Below, piece after piece: positions 34,881-47,260 of a stretch of 64,000 nucleotides of DNA. The notes under the pieces were generated by a model. That model did not search any database, was not told the DNA's origin, and worked only from the letters and a program-made list of their open reading frames with translations. Source of the DNA: Climacteris rufus (lineage: Eukaryota > Chordata > Aves > Passeriformes > Climacteridae); the NCBI GenBank assembly GCA_013398175.1, contig VZRZ01002434.1, positions 670,773 through 734,772 on the forward strand. Direction: 5' to 3'. The translations under genes were made by a program, and so were the position numbers. Positions within the stretch are counted from its first letter, which is position 1. Each line of letters opens with the position of its first letter.

Positions 34881-37800
34881 AATGTGAACTGAAGTGCAGA
34901 GTTATCAGAGATTCAGGCCTTCTAGGCTTTTATCTTCTGTCTCCATTTTTGCTGTTTTTCTGTAGAATTTCCCATTTCACTGGAAGAAACTGAATACAGA
35001 CTGCAGTGTTGGGGGGGAGAACGAGGCAGGGAAGCAGGCAGAAAAGAATCCCTGTTAGTCCCAGAGTCAGATTTGTGTTGGTGCCATTCCATTGAATCAC
35101 ATCAGTAGAGTTTAATGCGGAAAATCTGATCTGCTCCATCAGTAAAATGTAAGTGAATAAGTGGTAAAAAGTTTATGAGCATCGATTTCTGTCCTCTTCA
35201 AGGTGAGAAAACAATTTTCCTTGCATTTTTCACATTTGCTGTGTTTCAAGTTTTCTAGATCCATTTATTGTAACAAAGCCAAGACTTTGTCAGCACATAC
35301 CTTCCTTTTTCAAGCACCCCTTGATTCTGTGAAAACTGCCTAAGCAAATCAGAATGTAAGGCACTTACCAGTCACTGTGCATGAGCCCTCTCCTCACCTT
35401 GACCACTGTTGGGTCTGTATTCCTTTCTGGCTGTGCTGAATGCCACTGGGGATGCCTGCCAATGTGGGATTTTTTTGTCCTGGATTGGTCTGCTCCAACT
35501 CACAGTGGTTAGTTCACTGCCTTGCTTTCTTTTCAGCTTCTGGTTCTTACCCTGCTTTCATGCCAGTCTCAGGGCTCTGGTTACCTAAGGCCAGCTTGTT
35601 GTATTTAACAGGCACAAATGGCTGTGCCTCAGGCCTGCTTTTCCCATTTCACCCCCTTCTTCTCCTGTTTTTCATTTAATGGCTTGCTAATAATGAAACC
35701 ACAAAGGCAACAGTAGGGGCGGCATAAACACATGCTCACCTACGGATGAGTTGCTGATGTTTCAGAATTAAAAAACAAAACAGGATTATTATGATAATAA
35801 AAGCCAAGGCAGGTGCTGGGCACTTTGTTTAGTCACTGATTAAAACAGTCACAGTGTGACATCTTTTCAGATAATAAACTAAGGAGGAAGGAGGACTTTT
35901 GCATCTCCCAGGCACTGAGGATACTTGAACAGAAAATATTTGAGGGCCATCTAATTTTAAGGGACGCCATGTCTCACTGCATGCCAGGAATATACCTGTT
36001 TTGCAGGGTGGTGGGCAAGAAGTCAATTATTCAGAATAATCAGTCAACTGCCAGAGCATTCATTTCCTTCTAATTTGGCTTGGTCCCTTGTTAAGACCCC
36101 AAGAAACAAGGGGAGACTGTCTAAAGCTGTGCCTCTGCCACTGAATAGGATACCAAGTAGTGGAGGCAAGACATATGTTGCCTTCCTTGTTTCTGCCATC
36201 TCCATAGTAAGATGCCCAGCTTCTGTTAGAGGATTCAAGTCTTTATGCTTTTTTAAACCAATATTATAGTGTTTTGGATTAAGTTTTAAAAATCCTTAAT
36301 CCTGTTCATCCTCCTTTGAACATATTGTGCTTGTATTTTTATAAAAATGCTTTCCTAGATTTGTCTTTCCTGGTTTTTCAACAAATCCGTTACTTCATGT
36401 CCAGTAGAATTTTATTCTGTAAAAACAGGTTTTAGTCATAAGTGCCCTCATTTTTCTTTAGACTTTTTACACTTGCATGAAATTTTGGCATCAAGGAAAC
36501 TTTCGTATGTTGGGAGTTCCATCTTTATACTTTTGTCATATGAATTCTCTGCAATATGCAATTATCAGTTTCTTCTGAGCCTGATGCTCTAAATCTGCAA
36601 ATGCAGTAGATACTTTTCCCTTTGTCAGGCAGCTTCAGGCTAAACGTTTAGACTGCCACTCTGAGTTAATTAAACACCTATTTGAAGTTAAGCTGTTGAA
36701 TGGCAAATAAAATAAAATGGTTGTTCTAGCCCTGTGAAATGGTTATTGAGGTTGACACTGCACTTTCTGCTTTGTTCCTTTCTGCTTTTCAGCCTCTCTA
36801 CCTGATCTATATGCTGCTTATCTAGGAAGGGACACAATATTTGACAAACTACCTTTAGCAAAGGTAGTGCTGGCTGATGTTTCAGAAAGTATGTATGCAG
36901 AAATAATGCTCTTAGTCCTAGTCAAAGTTTGAAATTTTGCCAGTGGAAAAAAAATCCTTCCTTATGAGAAGAGCACAATTCCATCTCTACCAACTACAGC
37001 TAAAAATACTGAGCAGAAAAGGCAGCAGGATCTGGGTAAAACTGTTCACTGTAACTGTTAATCCTCTGGAATGAAAGAATATCAATGGACTCTGTCTTTT
37101 TTCTTCATTTGTTTCCATTCTCCACAGTTTTTCTAATCTCCTGCTGCCATGGGAAATAGGTGTTCACAGGGCAGGTAACTCTCTTCGCAAGACAGCTATT
37201 CGTAGAAATATTGGGTTTTCTTGGGTAGAAACACATTTCACTGAGTTTGTGCAGGGAATTGAGGGATTTGGCATTTGTTTTAAAATGGAGATAAACAATC
37301 TAAAGCATAAAAACTTGTTGCATGGATAAACTTTTTTTTTTTTTGTGAAAGACTAAGATTTTTACCCATAACCATCTTAAGCATGAAGTCTTAGAAAGCA
37401 GGGAATTGTTACAGCACCCTTTAAAAGCAGTAATAAAATCCTTTGTCTGTAGCTAGTGTTGTTTTAGAAGAATAAATTTCACTTAGTTGTCAAGGCAGAA
37501 GCCTCTGGGTGTTTGTTAAAGGTTATTACTTTCTATAAACTCCTTTGCATGTTCACGTACAAACACACTTCTCTGCATTTCTGGAATTCACTTAAGTTAC
37601 TTTACATCTGATGATTTTATTTAGCAGCCTCATATATTAGGAGAGGGATGAAAGTGCTCTTGGGCTTCAGAGGAAAAACAGGATGAGAATTAATTTCTTG
37701 TTCACTTGGTGTCAGAAGCAGCTAGACATATGAAAGAAATTGGGATCTTCTTAGATTGCTTGTTTGATTTTGGAGGAGGCTTAGATGTTTACTGAAATTT

Positions 37801-38614
37801 CCAGCCTTTCGAAATTCACTTGTGAGTGCTTTGTTCATCGCTGCCACTGGAAAAAAGTACCTATCACCAACATAATACATTTTTTTCAGCTAGGCTAAAG
37901 CCTCTACACTGAACATTTTGAGTGTGTGCATGTGTAAGTCAGCACTGACAATTCAGCAAGGCACTGGAACAGAAATGGTTTTAGTTCCAATAGTTTGCAG
38001 AGTGTATCAAGTGCGGTTGGCTTAGTTTTTCTTTAGATTCTAGTCTAATAAAACTATGGTTGGTTTTATTCACAGGATGGTAGCTTCTATATCTGCTGAA
38101 TTCTGCAGTGAAAACATCTTCTTTTCGTACTTCTGCTACTATATGATCCAGTACAATCAATATTTGTACTTTTACAGACCAGGTTGCAGCCAGTTCTCCC
38201 AAGCAGTTTTCCCTAGAAATGTGGGCTTTAAGTTAACAAGTACAAACTTGGATGTGGGTTTCGGATAAGTGCTTGGAAGTACATCTCCAAAGCCAATAGA
38301 CCTCAGGAGAAGGAATTTCACAGGGTACTGAGCAGGAGAACTCTGTTGTCTTCAAGTGTGTTTGCACACATGCACAATAACTCTGAAAAGGCAAAACTGC
38401 TTTTAACTTTCCGGACTTCACTGAGCGTAAGTATTATTCTCATATGTATGGGAAGGTGAGGTTTGGAGGACTTAATAATTTTAAGCTAAGACTTAGAAAC
38501 CTGATGCTCAGAGCTAGGCAAGACAAGACCATGTCTTTCCTCAGACATGACTGACTGGAAGATCTAAATGATTTCTGAAGGATCTATTTTACTATCATTC
38601 TTTTTTGTCAAGCA

Positions 38615-38637
38615 ATACGATCATACCATGATCGTAT
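38615..38637. repeat. Perfect 10-bp palindrome with 3-base spacer
   Basis: ATACGATCAT (38615-38624) and ATGATCGTAT (38628-38637) flank ACC. Each arm contains CGATCAT, giving two CpG sites in AT-rich DNA. Confidence 0.85.
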
Positions 38638-39179
38638 GATGGGGTAAGTGTTAGAAACCTTAAGGCAGAAGAATCCTGCTGTTAGTTACATCGTTGCTTT
38701 TTAATGAATTATTAGAAAGAATTGGTATATTTTCCCTTTCTTCCTTGAAATACAGAATGGTTCATATGTTCTTTAACAACATTGTAATCCGACCCACACT
38801 GCTGCTTGTAGCATGTTATATCCTCTACAGAATCTCACACCTTATGAACTCTTAATTACTCAATGAGATACAGATTTAAATCAATTGGATTGTGTACTGG
38901 ATAAGATACCGGTTTAGTCCTGTCCTCACTCTATAATCAAAGTTTATATGGTACGGAGTTTATCTGGGAGTTGACCTATGTCCTTTATCAAATTTGGATG
39001 GACTCCATAGACAGTTAGCTGTCAAGCTTCAGTATAAGACACCAGTCTGCAATACCAGGTGCTTTTTCATGGCCAGCAAGTAAGAAAGGTGATAAATTAG
39101 TTGTGATTCAAGAGCCTTAATCTCTAGCTAGAGGGAACATCAATCTTGGACAGAGTCACTAACCTCAAATGAACTCATT

Positions 39180-39500
39180 AGCTCTCTTCCTAAAGCTTCT
39201 CTGATTCCTCTGGTTTTTAACTTGTAGCAACATCATCTTCCTCCCTGTCAAGCAGATTCATACTCCAAGAAACCATTTTGACTCCTTCTTCCATTATCTC
39301 CTGTCCCAAATCTTCTTTTCTAAAATCCAGGTTTTTCTTCTGTCTAAACATTTCAGCCACATTTTTTGCAGTCTTACAACTTGATTGCTGAGTTTTCTGT
39401 TGTCATTACACTTTCACTGTCTCTCTGTTCCCCTGTTGCCAGGACGTTCCCCAAACACCATCATCCCTTCACTTCTGTTGATATTATTGGACCCACTGCC
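39180..39500. other. Pyrimidine-rich stretch of unknown origin
   Basis: The + strand is markedly C+T-rich over about 300 bases, with many CTTCTTC-type words. It could be an old antisense LINE fragment, but no family signature was recognised and no long open frame crosses it. Confidence 0.3.
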
Positions 39501-41011
39501 TTTCTTCAGCTTATGCCTTAGCTCCTAGACTGAATCCAAGTACAGAATCCTAAATAATCTTGGTAGACATCTCCTTTCTATTGTATCATGTTTCACACTT
39601 GTAGTATCTTGTCTTAAAAAAAGATGTAAAATGTGCAGGACTGTCTTTGATCATGCACAGTCAGATGCTGGACCTCTGGAGTCCTTTGAACTTTCTCATA
39701 GTCTAACCAATAAATGACAGTAATAGAAAGATTCATTTAGCTTCACTTGCTTTCCTCTCCAAATTCACCTGGGCTCTGTGAGTTGGTGTTTCTGTGTGAC
39801 ACAGCCTTGTGTTGGAGCCTTAGCTAATACAGGACGTCTATGTGATCATGAGAGGCACATCCCACCAATTACCTGCTGCCTTACTGCATGAATTCCTAAA
39901 GTTCTTCCTTCTGGTTAGTTAATGATCCAAATCAGCTCTGTCTACATACTCACATATCAATCCGTCCATATGTGTTCAAGGCTTTTGACATTATTTCGGT
40001 TGAGGATTGCTGTGAAATACTTACACAGATTTGGTCTCACTGCATCAGTTTCTCTCTGCTTCCTGCCTCTGCTCACTAGAATTTATTTTGCTACTAATGC
40101 CTGGACTCAGGGATGCTGAGGGGCAAAGGAAGCTTCCCTTACCAGAAAAGATGAGAGCAGATTTCAACTTACTTGTCCCATTCCTGTTCAGTGTGGGCCT
40201 CATTGAAAGTGCACTTTGAACTGCCATCTCTATCACGTACAGCATTCATTCCCCTTGTGCCACAGAAAGCAAATAGTGGCAAAAGGCAAGCTGTAATAAA
40301 CCCCCAAACCACCTGATATTATCTGTTCCCTCTTGGGAACTCCTGCAGCTTTCAGTGCATTTGTGTGCAGCTGAGTCAAAGAAAGGTAGCAGTGGGATTA
40401 TTAGTGAAGAGAGCAGCTTAGGAGAAACATGAAAAAGGGACCAGTTCTTATTCTGATTCCCTTTTTTCCATGCAGTTGAAAAGAGAGAATCGTTTAAACA
40501 TGCTTCTGTCAAACTCCTTTCACTGGCCTCTTTTGCTCAGCAAAGTTACCAGCAGTTTCATTCATAAGATGATCTTGAAGGTTGTTTCACTGTCACTGGG
40601 ATGTAGTTAAAGTATTTTGTAAAGGGTACCACTCAAGTGTAAAGATGCCTGGTAGGAAAAATAAGGCCCTTGCAGAAAAAGAGCAGCAGCCCATCAGATC
40701 TTGCTTTTTCAAACCAGGCAGGTTCCCCCATGGAAAGATTAATTACAGTCGGGTTTGGAAGACAGCCTTGCTGTGGTTTTTTTCTCCTAACATTGGAAAA
40801 GATAAAGGGGGTGATTAGTGTGCACAAAGCCTCTGATCAAACCAGCACTGAGGTTTGTGACAGGAGGTTCAAACACTTTATGGATCACTGGTGCTGACAG
40901 GTAGATCACACAAGCCTTAAACAGATGTTTAGCAAGAAGATGAATGTGTGAGATCTCAAACATGCAGGGCTCCTTTGCCTGGCCATAATAGCCTGTGAAG
41001 CATTAAAAACC

Positions 41012-41047
41012 TTTCTTTTTTTTCTCTCTCTTTTTTTTTTTTTTTTA
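41012..41047. repeat. T-rich tract with embedded TC repeats
   Basis: T runs flank a CTCTCTC core. Confidence 0.85.
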
Positions 41048-42494
41048 AGCTGCCCCACTAAAAAGGAAAAAGGGAACCTACTAACAAGCTTGCATTAAGT
41101 TTGGGATTTTTTAAAAATTGAAATTAAATATGGCCAGGTCCTAGAAGTTGTTTAACAACTTCTTTAGAAAATAAAGGCTATTCTTTTGAGATGTATGACC
41201 ACATTTTGCCCTCTCTAGGAAACTCTTGCAGTGAGCCAATGAGTGTGAATGCTTTAATGAACAAGGTGCATCTGAGATGCTGAATTGGAATAAAGATATA
41301 TTCAAATTAAATTACAAAGGTCTTTGTAGCAGGGAGCTTCAGAGACAATGGCTTTTTATGGGATATGTGTGTACTCTGTAGCATACATTACATCAGCATA
41401 ATGACTTGAAAATACAGTAATTATATAAGGCTTGTTGAACAAACTGTATTTACTAGACCTCTTTGAATCATTTTGAGTTGTTGATATGAAGGGAGGAAAA
41501 TATTGCATCAGTGCCATTTATTATGAAAATTCAGAAGTTCTGGGCATGTTTTTTAGTACCTTCTCAGGAGAAATTATGTGTAGCCTTGCACTTTGTAGTC
41601 ACAGAACTCTCTCATTTGGAGGTGAGAATGTCCTGTGTGGGGGACAGGCAGAGACCCTCCCTCTCTAGCAGGATATTAAGACCTTGGCAGAATGTCTGAT
41701 GAATGTCAGACACCTGGAGGGATCTATTCAATTTAGAAATGGGCTCAAGCCAAAAAATTCAGAACTCAGTCTCAGATTTGAACACTCTGGAGTTCAAGGA
41801 TTTTTTTGCATAAATGGTTTAAGCCACTCCATATAAATAATCAAATTACAGAATTTGGTCTAAGCATGGATTACAAGTGCCCCTAAAATCCAATAGTATT
41901 TTTTAGGGTTTCATTTAGTTGGTCTGGAAAGTCCTGATCCAGGGTTTGATCTCTTTGTCATCAACCTTAAAAGAAGTTGGTTCATAAGTGTGGGGGCTCT
42001 TTTTCTGCCCTCCTTCCCCATGTACTGTTTTTTAGTTCTTTTTAAAGAAATGTAGAATAAAAGGTGTTTGTAAGCAACTTCCCAAATGATTTTTTGCCAT
42101 CCATGAGTGTAGAGCTGCCTGTTTGAATGTTTCCAAGAAAGTATTGTTCTTATGTGACAACAGGTCAGAAAGACTCTGCATTAATTACACTAACATATGG
42201 TTATTAACAGATTCTAGCTCAGGGAGCAATACTTTACAATGTTATCTTCCACATAGTCAGATGTTAGCCATATTGTCAGTGCTGGCAGCTATTGTTTCAC
42301 TCATTTACTTCACAGAGCTAATTACTCCCTAATAATAACTTTACCTTGGAGTTTTTCACTTGCTTGTGCCAGCAAACCTGTTCACACTACATATGCTAAT
42401 TATTGGCACTTATTCATTATGTTAAGATAGCTTTAAGTTCAAGCTGTGCAGCCTGGCTTTCGGTATGGAGCCAGCTGGCTGCAAAGTTCCACCT

Positions 42495-42521
42495 TTTTTT
42501 TTCCTTTTTTTTTTTTTTTTA
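42495..42521. repeat. T-rich tract
   Basis: Two T runs separated by CC. Confidence 0.85.
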
Positions 42522-45520
42522 ACTAAAGTCATTAAAAGTTTTAATATGGGCCTATCTTGTTCTCTTTACAGGATTCAGCCTTTCAGGAATTCAGGCTCAT
42601 AGTTGGTTACTCATGGACAATCGCAAGTTTATAAGGAGCTCCTGGCTCTCTTTAGCTATTTTCAGAGCTTGAAGTGAGGTCTTTTCTGTTAAGTGGATTG
42701 TAAAGTTATTTGTAATTTGAACTATGAGGCCATTTACCAAAATGGCCATTAATTTTTGTCCTTCCCTCACCCGGTTCTAGCTCCTTGCCTGTTACATCAC
42801 TCAAATTTTCCCACTGGAATTCCCAAGGCCTTCCTAGTGCTGATGATTTTGATTTTGTTTCTCTGTGCTTTTGGTGTCCAAGAGCCTAAACCGTCAATGA
42901 GCTTTGTATGGATGGATTCACTGATTTGTCCTGGGTTCAGCATAAGTATAGCAAATCAGATCATTCAGATTTGCAGCCTAAACCAGACAATTTTCATGGG
43001 ATTTGGTCTGTTACATCTTTCCAGAATTCTCAGTGATCCTTTTTCACACTCCAGAATAGTGCATATTCTCATAAAACCCAGAGAAGTGTGGTGCCTTCTA
43101 AAGATAAAATGCTGTCCTTGATTTGCATGAAGAATTTTGTGGATACCAACTGAACATCTACAGGGGAATCAAAGACAATTGGTGGCTGATCCTGGTAAAT
43201 GTTGTATATAAAATAGGGGATGTTAAAAGACTGACTGCTTCAGCTGTGACTCTTAGGGAGTCCTGTGTCACATCATCATCTAAGTACTTTTCTACTACCT
43301 GGTGAACTGGTCTGATATTTTGTGAAGTTCTTAAAGAAATTCTTTTTATCTAAGATAAGGTGAACCTATGTGACATTCCATTCATTTTATATAAGTAGAA
43401 AGAGGAGTCTGAAATCTTCCCTATGTAAGAATTCAATCTATGTTGGAAAAAATTGCAAATTTCTGCCTCCACATGAGCCAGAAGTTCTGTATTCTGTAAA
43501 CTTTTGAGCTACTCTGACATTACAAATAAAGGGGTTATTTTAAATGGTGGTCTAGCTAAACTTATTAGAAAAAATGCATGCAGAAAACTGCCATTTGGCC
43601 ATCTTATCTCCTTGGTGCACACATTGCATACGTTAGGGTTTCTCTCCATGCTAGTTGTAGTATCCAAGAAAATGTGGATGATTTCATAAGATTTTTTTCA
43701 TAAACAGGAAAGACTAAATTTCTCCTCTTCTGTACACATGTGTACTTCATTCCACTGTCAGTATGATCTGGTTTTGTGTACTTCAATGGAGAATTTGGCC
43801 ATAAAATAGGGGAGAAAAAGGACAACTGAAACTGAAAGAAAAAGTTTACTTGTAATAAAAATATTATTACCTGCAACGTCCTGTTTTAGAGTCTCAGAGT
43901 GTTAGATTGGCTTCTGCTTCAGCACAATTCCAGTATTATCAATAAAGAGTTTGAATGCAATTCTTAATTAAACTGAAGTAAACAGACTTTTAGTTGAGCC
44001 ATAATATATGAACTTTACAGATCATCTTGACATGAAAGAAACTGTTCATTATGTTTAGAGAAGGTTTGAACCAAACCCTTCAAACTCTGATACAACTTTC
44101 TTGGGACTTGACCTTTGCCTGTTTTTATGAGAGGCTGAGCCTAAATGCCAGATCTGATTTCATTGTGGAGGTTTGGATTGAGACTTGGAACTTTGTGGTT
44201 TAGAGGTGTGTTAAAAGAGCCTGGTATCACTGCTCAGGCAACTGCTCAGTTTTTACCTTGGTGGCCTTCTGCTTTCTTGACAGGCTTAAAACATTACCAA
44301 AATAGCTGCACCACCTAGCAACAAAAGTATTACTAATTTGTGCAGGGAACTGAAGTGGGGCATGGCTGAAGAGCCTGTGCTGGGAAGCTCTTGTAGTGTT
44401 CCAAGCCTGTAGCTGGGAACCCTGGTTTTAAGAACAGTGGAAAGGGAACCCAGAGAGCCTGTGTGGGCAGATAGATTGATCTTCAAGTTGGTTTTGCAGG
44501 ATTAGGCATGGTATTTCAGGCCAGGTAAATGATAGCAAGTAAGAAAAGACATCCAGCAAAAAGGCTGTGAGAGAACTCCTAAGAAATTGTTTATTTTAAG
44601 GTTTCCTCAAGGAAAACAGAGAGAACTTTTTTTTAAATATAAGCTTAGTTCTTCCTCAGATATTTGGCACTCCTTAAAATCTGCTGGAGCCTGACGGGCT
44701 ATTCTGACGTTTTTAATGCACCTGAGAGTTACTTCCCAAACATGCCTTTCCTAATGCTAGATCTTGCCAAGATCTTTTGTATAAACCTTATTTGAAGTTT
44801 CTAGGACACAGTAATGTGGCATGAAGGAGCCCTAGAAGAATTTTCAAAATGTGATTAACACCTCTTTCTAAATCCCATATCACAGAAAGATCTTGGCCAA
44901 ATCGCCTGTAATTCAGCTGAAAGTATGTTCTTTGACAGCTGACCACCTGTAAAGACTTTGGAGGATAAATGACCTCTCAAGAGATAGGGGGAACCAGTCA
45001 AAGAGTATCTAATCTAGGTATTTATCTGTGCTTTGAACCATGTACTTGGAATTCTTTGGTTTACAACAAAAAGCCAGTCTTGGTCTTAATTATGGACAGT
45101 TTACGTGTGTTCTCCTACATAATGCATGTGGGAGACCAGGAAATACACACTGCACTGATGCACTAGGGAGGGTTTATCGACATGTTTAGGAGAGAGGTGT
45201 TACTTGCCACTTGTGTGTTATGCTTGGTATCTTCAACTAATAGCAGTAAAACCTTTATGCCACCTTATATTTTATGAGAAGAGCTTAATTTAAAAATCTG
45301 TTAAAATAGGTTTTGGAGTGTTTTGTAAGATACACTTTTGAGTTCTTCTGCCTTCCAACTGCTTTGTACCATTGATCAAATAAGCTTACATAAGTTACAT
45401 GGACTAGCTTTTCTGTAAATAATGTTTTGGTGGGAGTCTAATGTCTGGAGTTGCCCCAAAGCTGCATGCTGATGTCGTGGGCCACATTAGGAAGTGGCGA
45501 ACAGTCCATTTCTCTTAATA

Positions 45521-45835
45521 GTCATAGAATGGCCTGGATTGGAAGGGATCTTAGAGATCATCTTGTTCCAATCTCCCTGCCATAACATCTTCCACTATCC
45601 CAGGTTGCTCAGATCCCTATCCAGCCTGGCCTTGAATATTGCTGGAGATGGGGCAGCCACAGCTTCTCTGGGCAACCTGTGCCAGGGCCTCACCACCCTC
45701 CAGTAGAGAATTTCTTTCTCATATCCAATCTAAACCTACTCTGTGTCAGTTTGAAGCCATTCCCATTGTCCTGTTACTACAGGCCTTTGTATATAGTCTC
45801 TCTCCATCTTTCTGGTAGGGTTCTTCCTAAAACAC
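45521..45835 (-). mobile_element. CR1 LINE 3' end, 5'-truncated
   Basis: On the + strand it begins GTCATAGAATGGCCTGGATT, followed by GGAAGGGATCTTAGAGATCA, which is the reverse complement of a CR1 3' terminus. The sequence then follows antisense CR1 through GGGGCAGCCACAGCTTCTCT, CAACCTGTGCCAGGGCCTCA and the CCATTGTCCTGTTACTACAG block, and fades after TCTCTCCATCTTTCTGGTAG. It is a short, non-coding copy. Its orientation matches the copy at 12604, but the preserved internal sequence differs, suggesting a different CR1 subfamily. Confidence 0.92.
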
Positions 45836-46019
45836 TTTCATTTTATCCTCATGGATTACAAAACAGAGAAGCTCAAAAGTTCCTTCTAGCCTAGCACTGG
45901 GTATGGGTAATATTATGTGAAAATTTGAGAAGAAAAAGGCATGTGTCTGTCAGTGGGCTGCAGAGAAAATAGACTTCCAAGAGATTTGTGGTTGCAGGAT
46001 TCCATCCCTGTTCAGGCGG

Positions 46020-46410
46020 GAGAGAGTGTGTGCTGTGCAAGTGAAGCTGTCAGATGTGTGTGATAAATGCTGTTGATGTTCTGAGTTGAATTTTCCCTGG
46101 GTAGCACCATCTCTGCTCTGGTACATGCCTGCATGCTTTGCATATGTGTGTGGACTCCTGTGCGTGGGGCATCTGTTTCGTGGGTACGGTGTGTATAAAT
46201 ATATGTGTAAATATCAGTACATGTGCACGTACACACACATTCACATTTTGAAATAAATACCAGAAAGGAGGTTTATAGATAGCTTCCCTCATTTGCTTGT
46301 GTGGTGTGTGAGACATGTGCACACACGTCTCCTGGAGAAATGTGTGTGTTTATGTGTCTGTGTGGGCACAGATGATGCGTGTGTGGATACAGACACAGGC
46401 AAACATGCAT
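46020..46410. repeat. Degenerate TG/CA-rich zone
   Basis: Short TGTG and CACA runs alternate with other sequence over about 390 bases, with patches such as TACATGTGCACGTACACACA. It is probably one or more decayed dinucleotide microsatellites. The chance frames on both strands are rich in Cys/Val and His/Thr. Confidence 0.65.
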
Positions 46411-46899
46411 CACGTTGTAGTGCATTAGATGCACTTGTCTCTGTAGGACTCAATATGAACTTTAATGAGAATATCAGTATAGACTTCTTGTAAAGATCAT
46501 TAACTTAATTATTCTTGCATTTTTGTGATTATGTGTTGAAATGTAGTGGAGAGTTAATCCACTGGTTGAATCTGAGGAAAGTTAAGTCCCTGGAAAAACC
46601 AAGGGTACACAGCTATACCAGCCTGTGGGTGTGCTCTGCTAGTCCTTCCCCGACATTCAGTCATTTCAAGCCAGGACAGACATTGTCAGATCATCCTTTT
46701 GAACAGATGCTGTTTCAGGAGAGAGCCAAATCACTGCAGCTCTTGGAAAAAAGGTTTCTAAGCAAAAATTTAAGGCATTGCAGCACTGCTGACTTTCAAA
46801 TAAAGGTATTGAAAGTGTTTGATAACTGAAGATGCTTCTCCATGATTGCTTAATGACATGGTGGGAGTTTGAAGCCCGTCATTAATATTGTCACTTGCC

Positions 46900-47260
46900 T
46901 GGCAGATGCCTTGTAAGTGCTGCTTGGCGCTGGGGTGACTGAGCAGCACATTTCACCCGAGCCTGGCTCTGTCCCGGCACATTGTTCCGTTTGTTGCGTC
47001 AGGACATTCTGCCCTGGAGGACCCCGCCAAGGCGTTCTCAAGCAGGAGCTGGAAATAAGCACAAGCTCAGCGTAATTGTAGCCAAACGGGCCCACAGGAG
47101 GAGGTGTCTGTGTGTGGAGCCGCAGCGTCCAGCTGTTCCGAGGAGGATTACCAGGGCTTTAATGGAGGGCACAGATGGAATCAGTACTATTGTCCGGAGT
47201 ATTCTGGGGCAGAGGCTAAAGTGTGAAGGATGATCAGCAGCGAGCTGATTGGAAAGGAAA
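46900..47260. promoter_or_regulatory. GC-richer, CpG-containing patch with SOX motifs, candidate enhancer
   Basis: This is the most GC-rich and CpG-rich part of the 42-kb intron. It contains ATTGTT (46981-46986) followed four bases later by TTTGTT (46990-46995), both SOX-like, within a block that also has GCGTCAGG and GCCGCAGCG. No repeat is recognised and no protein frame is convincing. Regulatory function is inferred. Confidence 0.35.

Larger units (their letters stand above)
26546..45520 (+). other. SOX5: SOX5 intron C-D, segment 2
   Basis: About 19 kb of AT-rich intron. It includes a 10-bp inverted repeat (26803-26831), an ATCT microsatellite (26947-26965), C runs (27118-27127 and 33026-33036), a CpG-retaining patch (33880-34060), a MIR-like relic (34755-34880), T runs (37332-37344, 41012-41047, 42495-42521), a perfect palindrome (38615-38637) and a pyrimidine-rich stretch (39180-39500). 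No gene was recognised. Confidence 0.88.
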
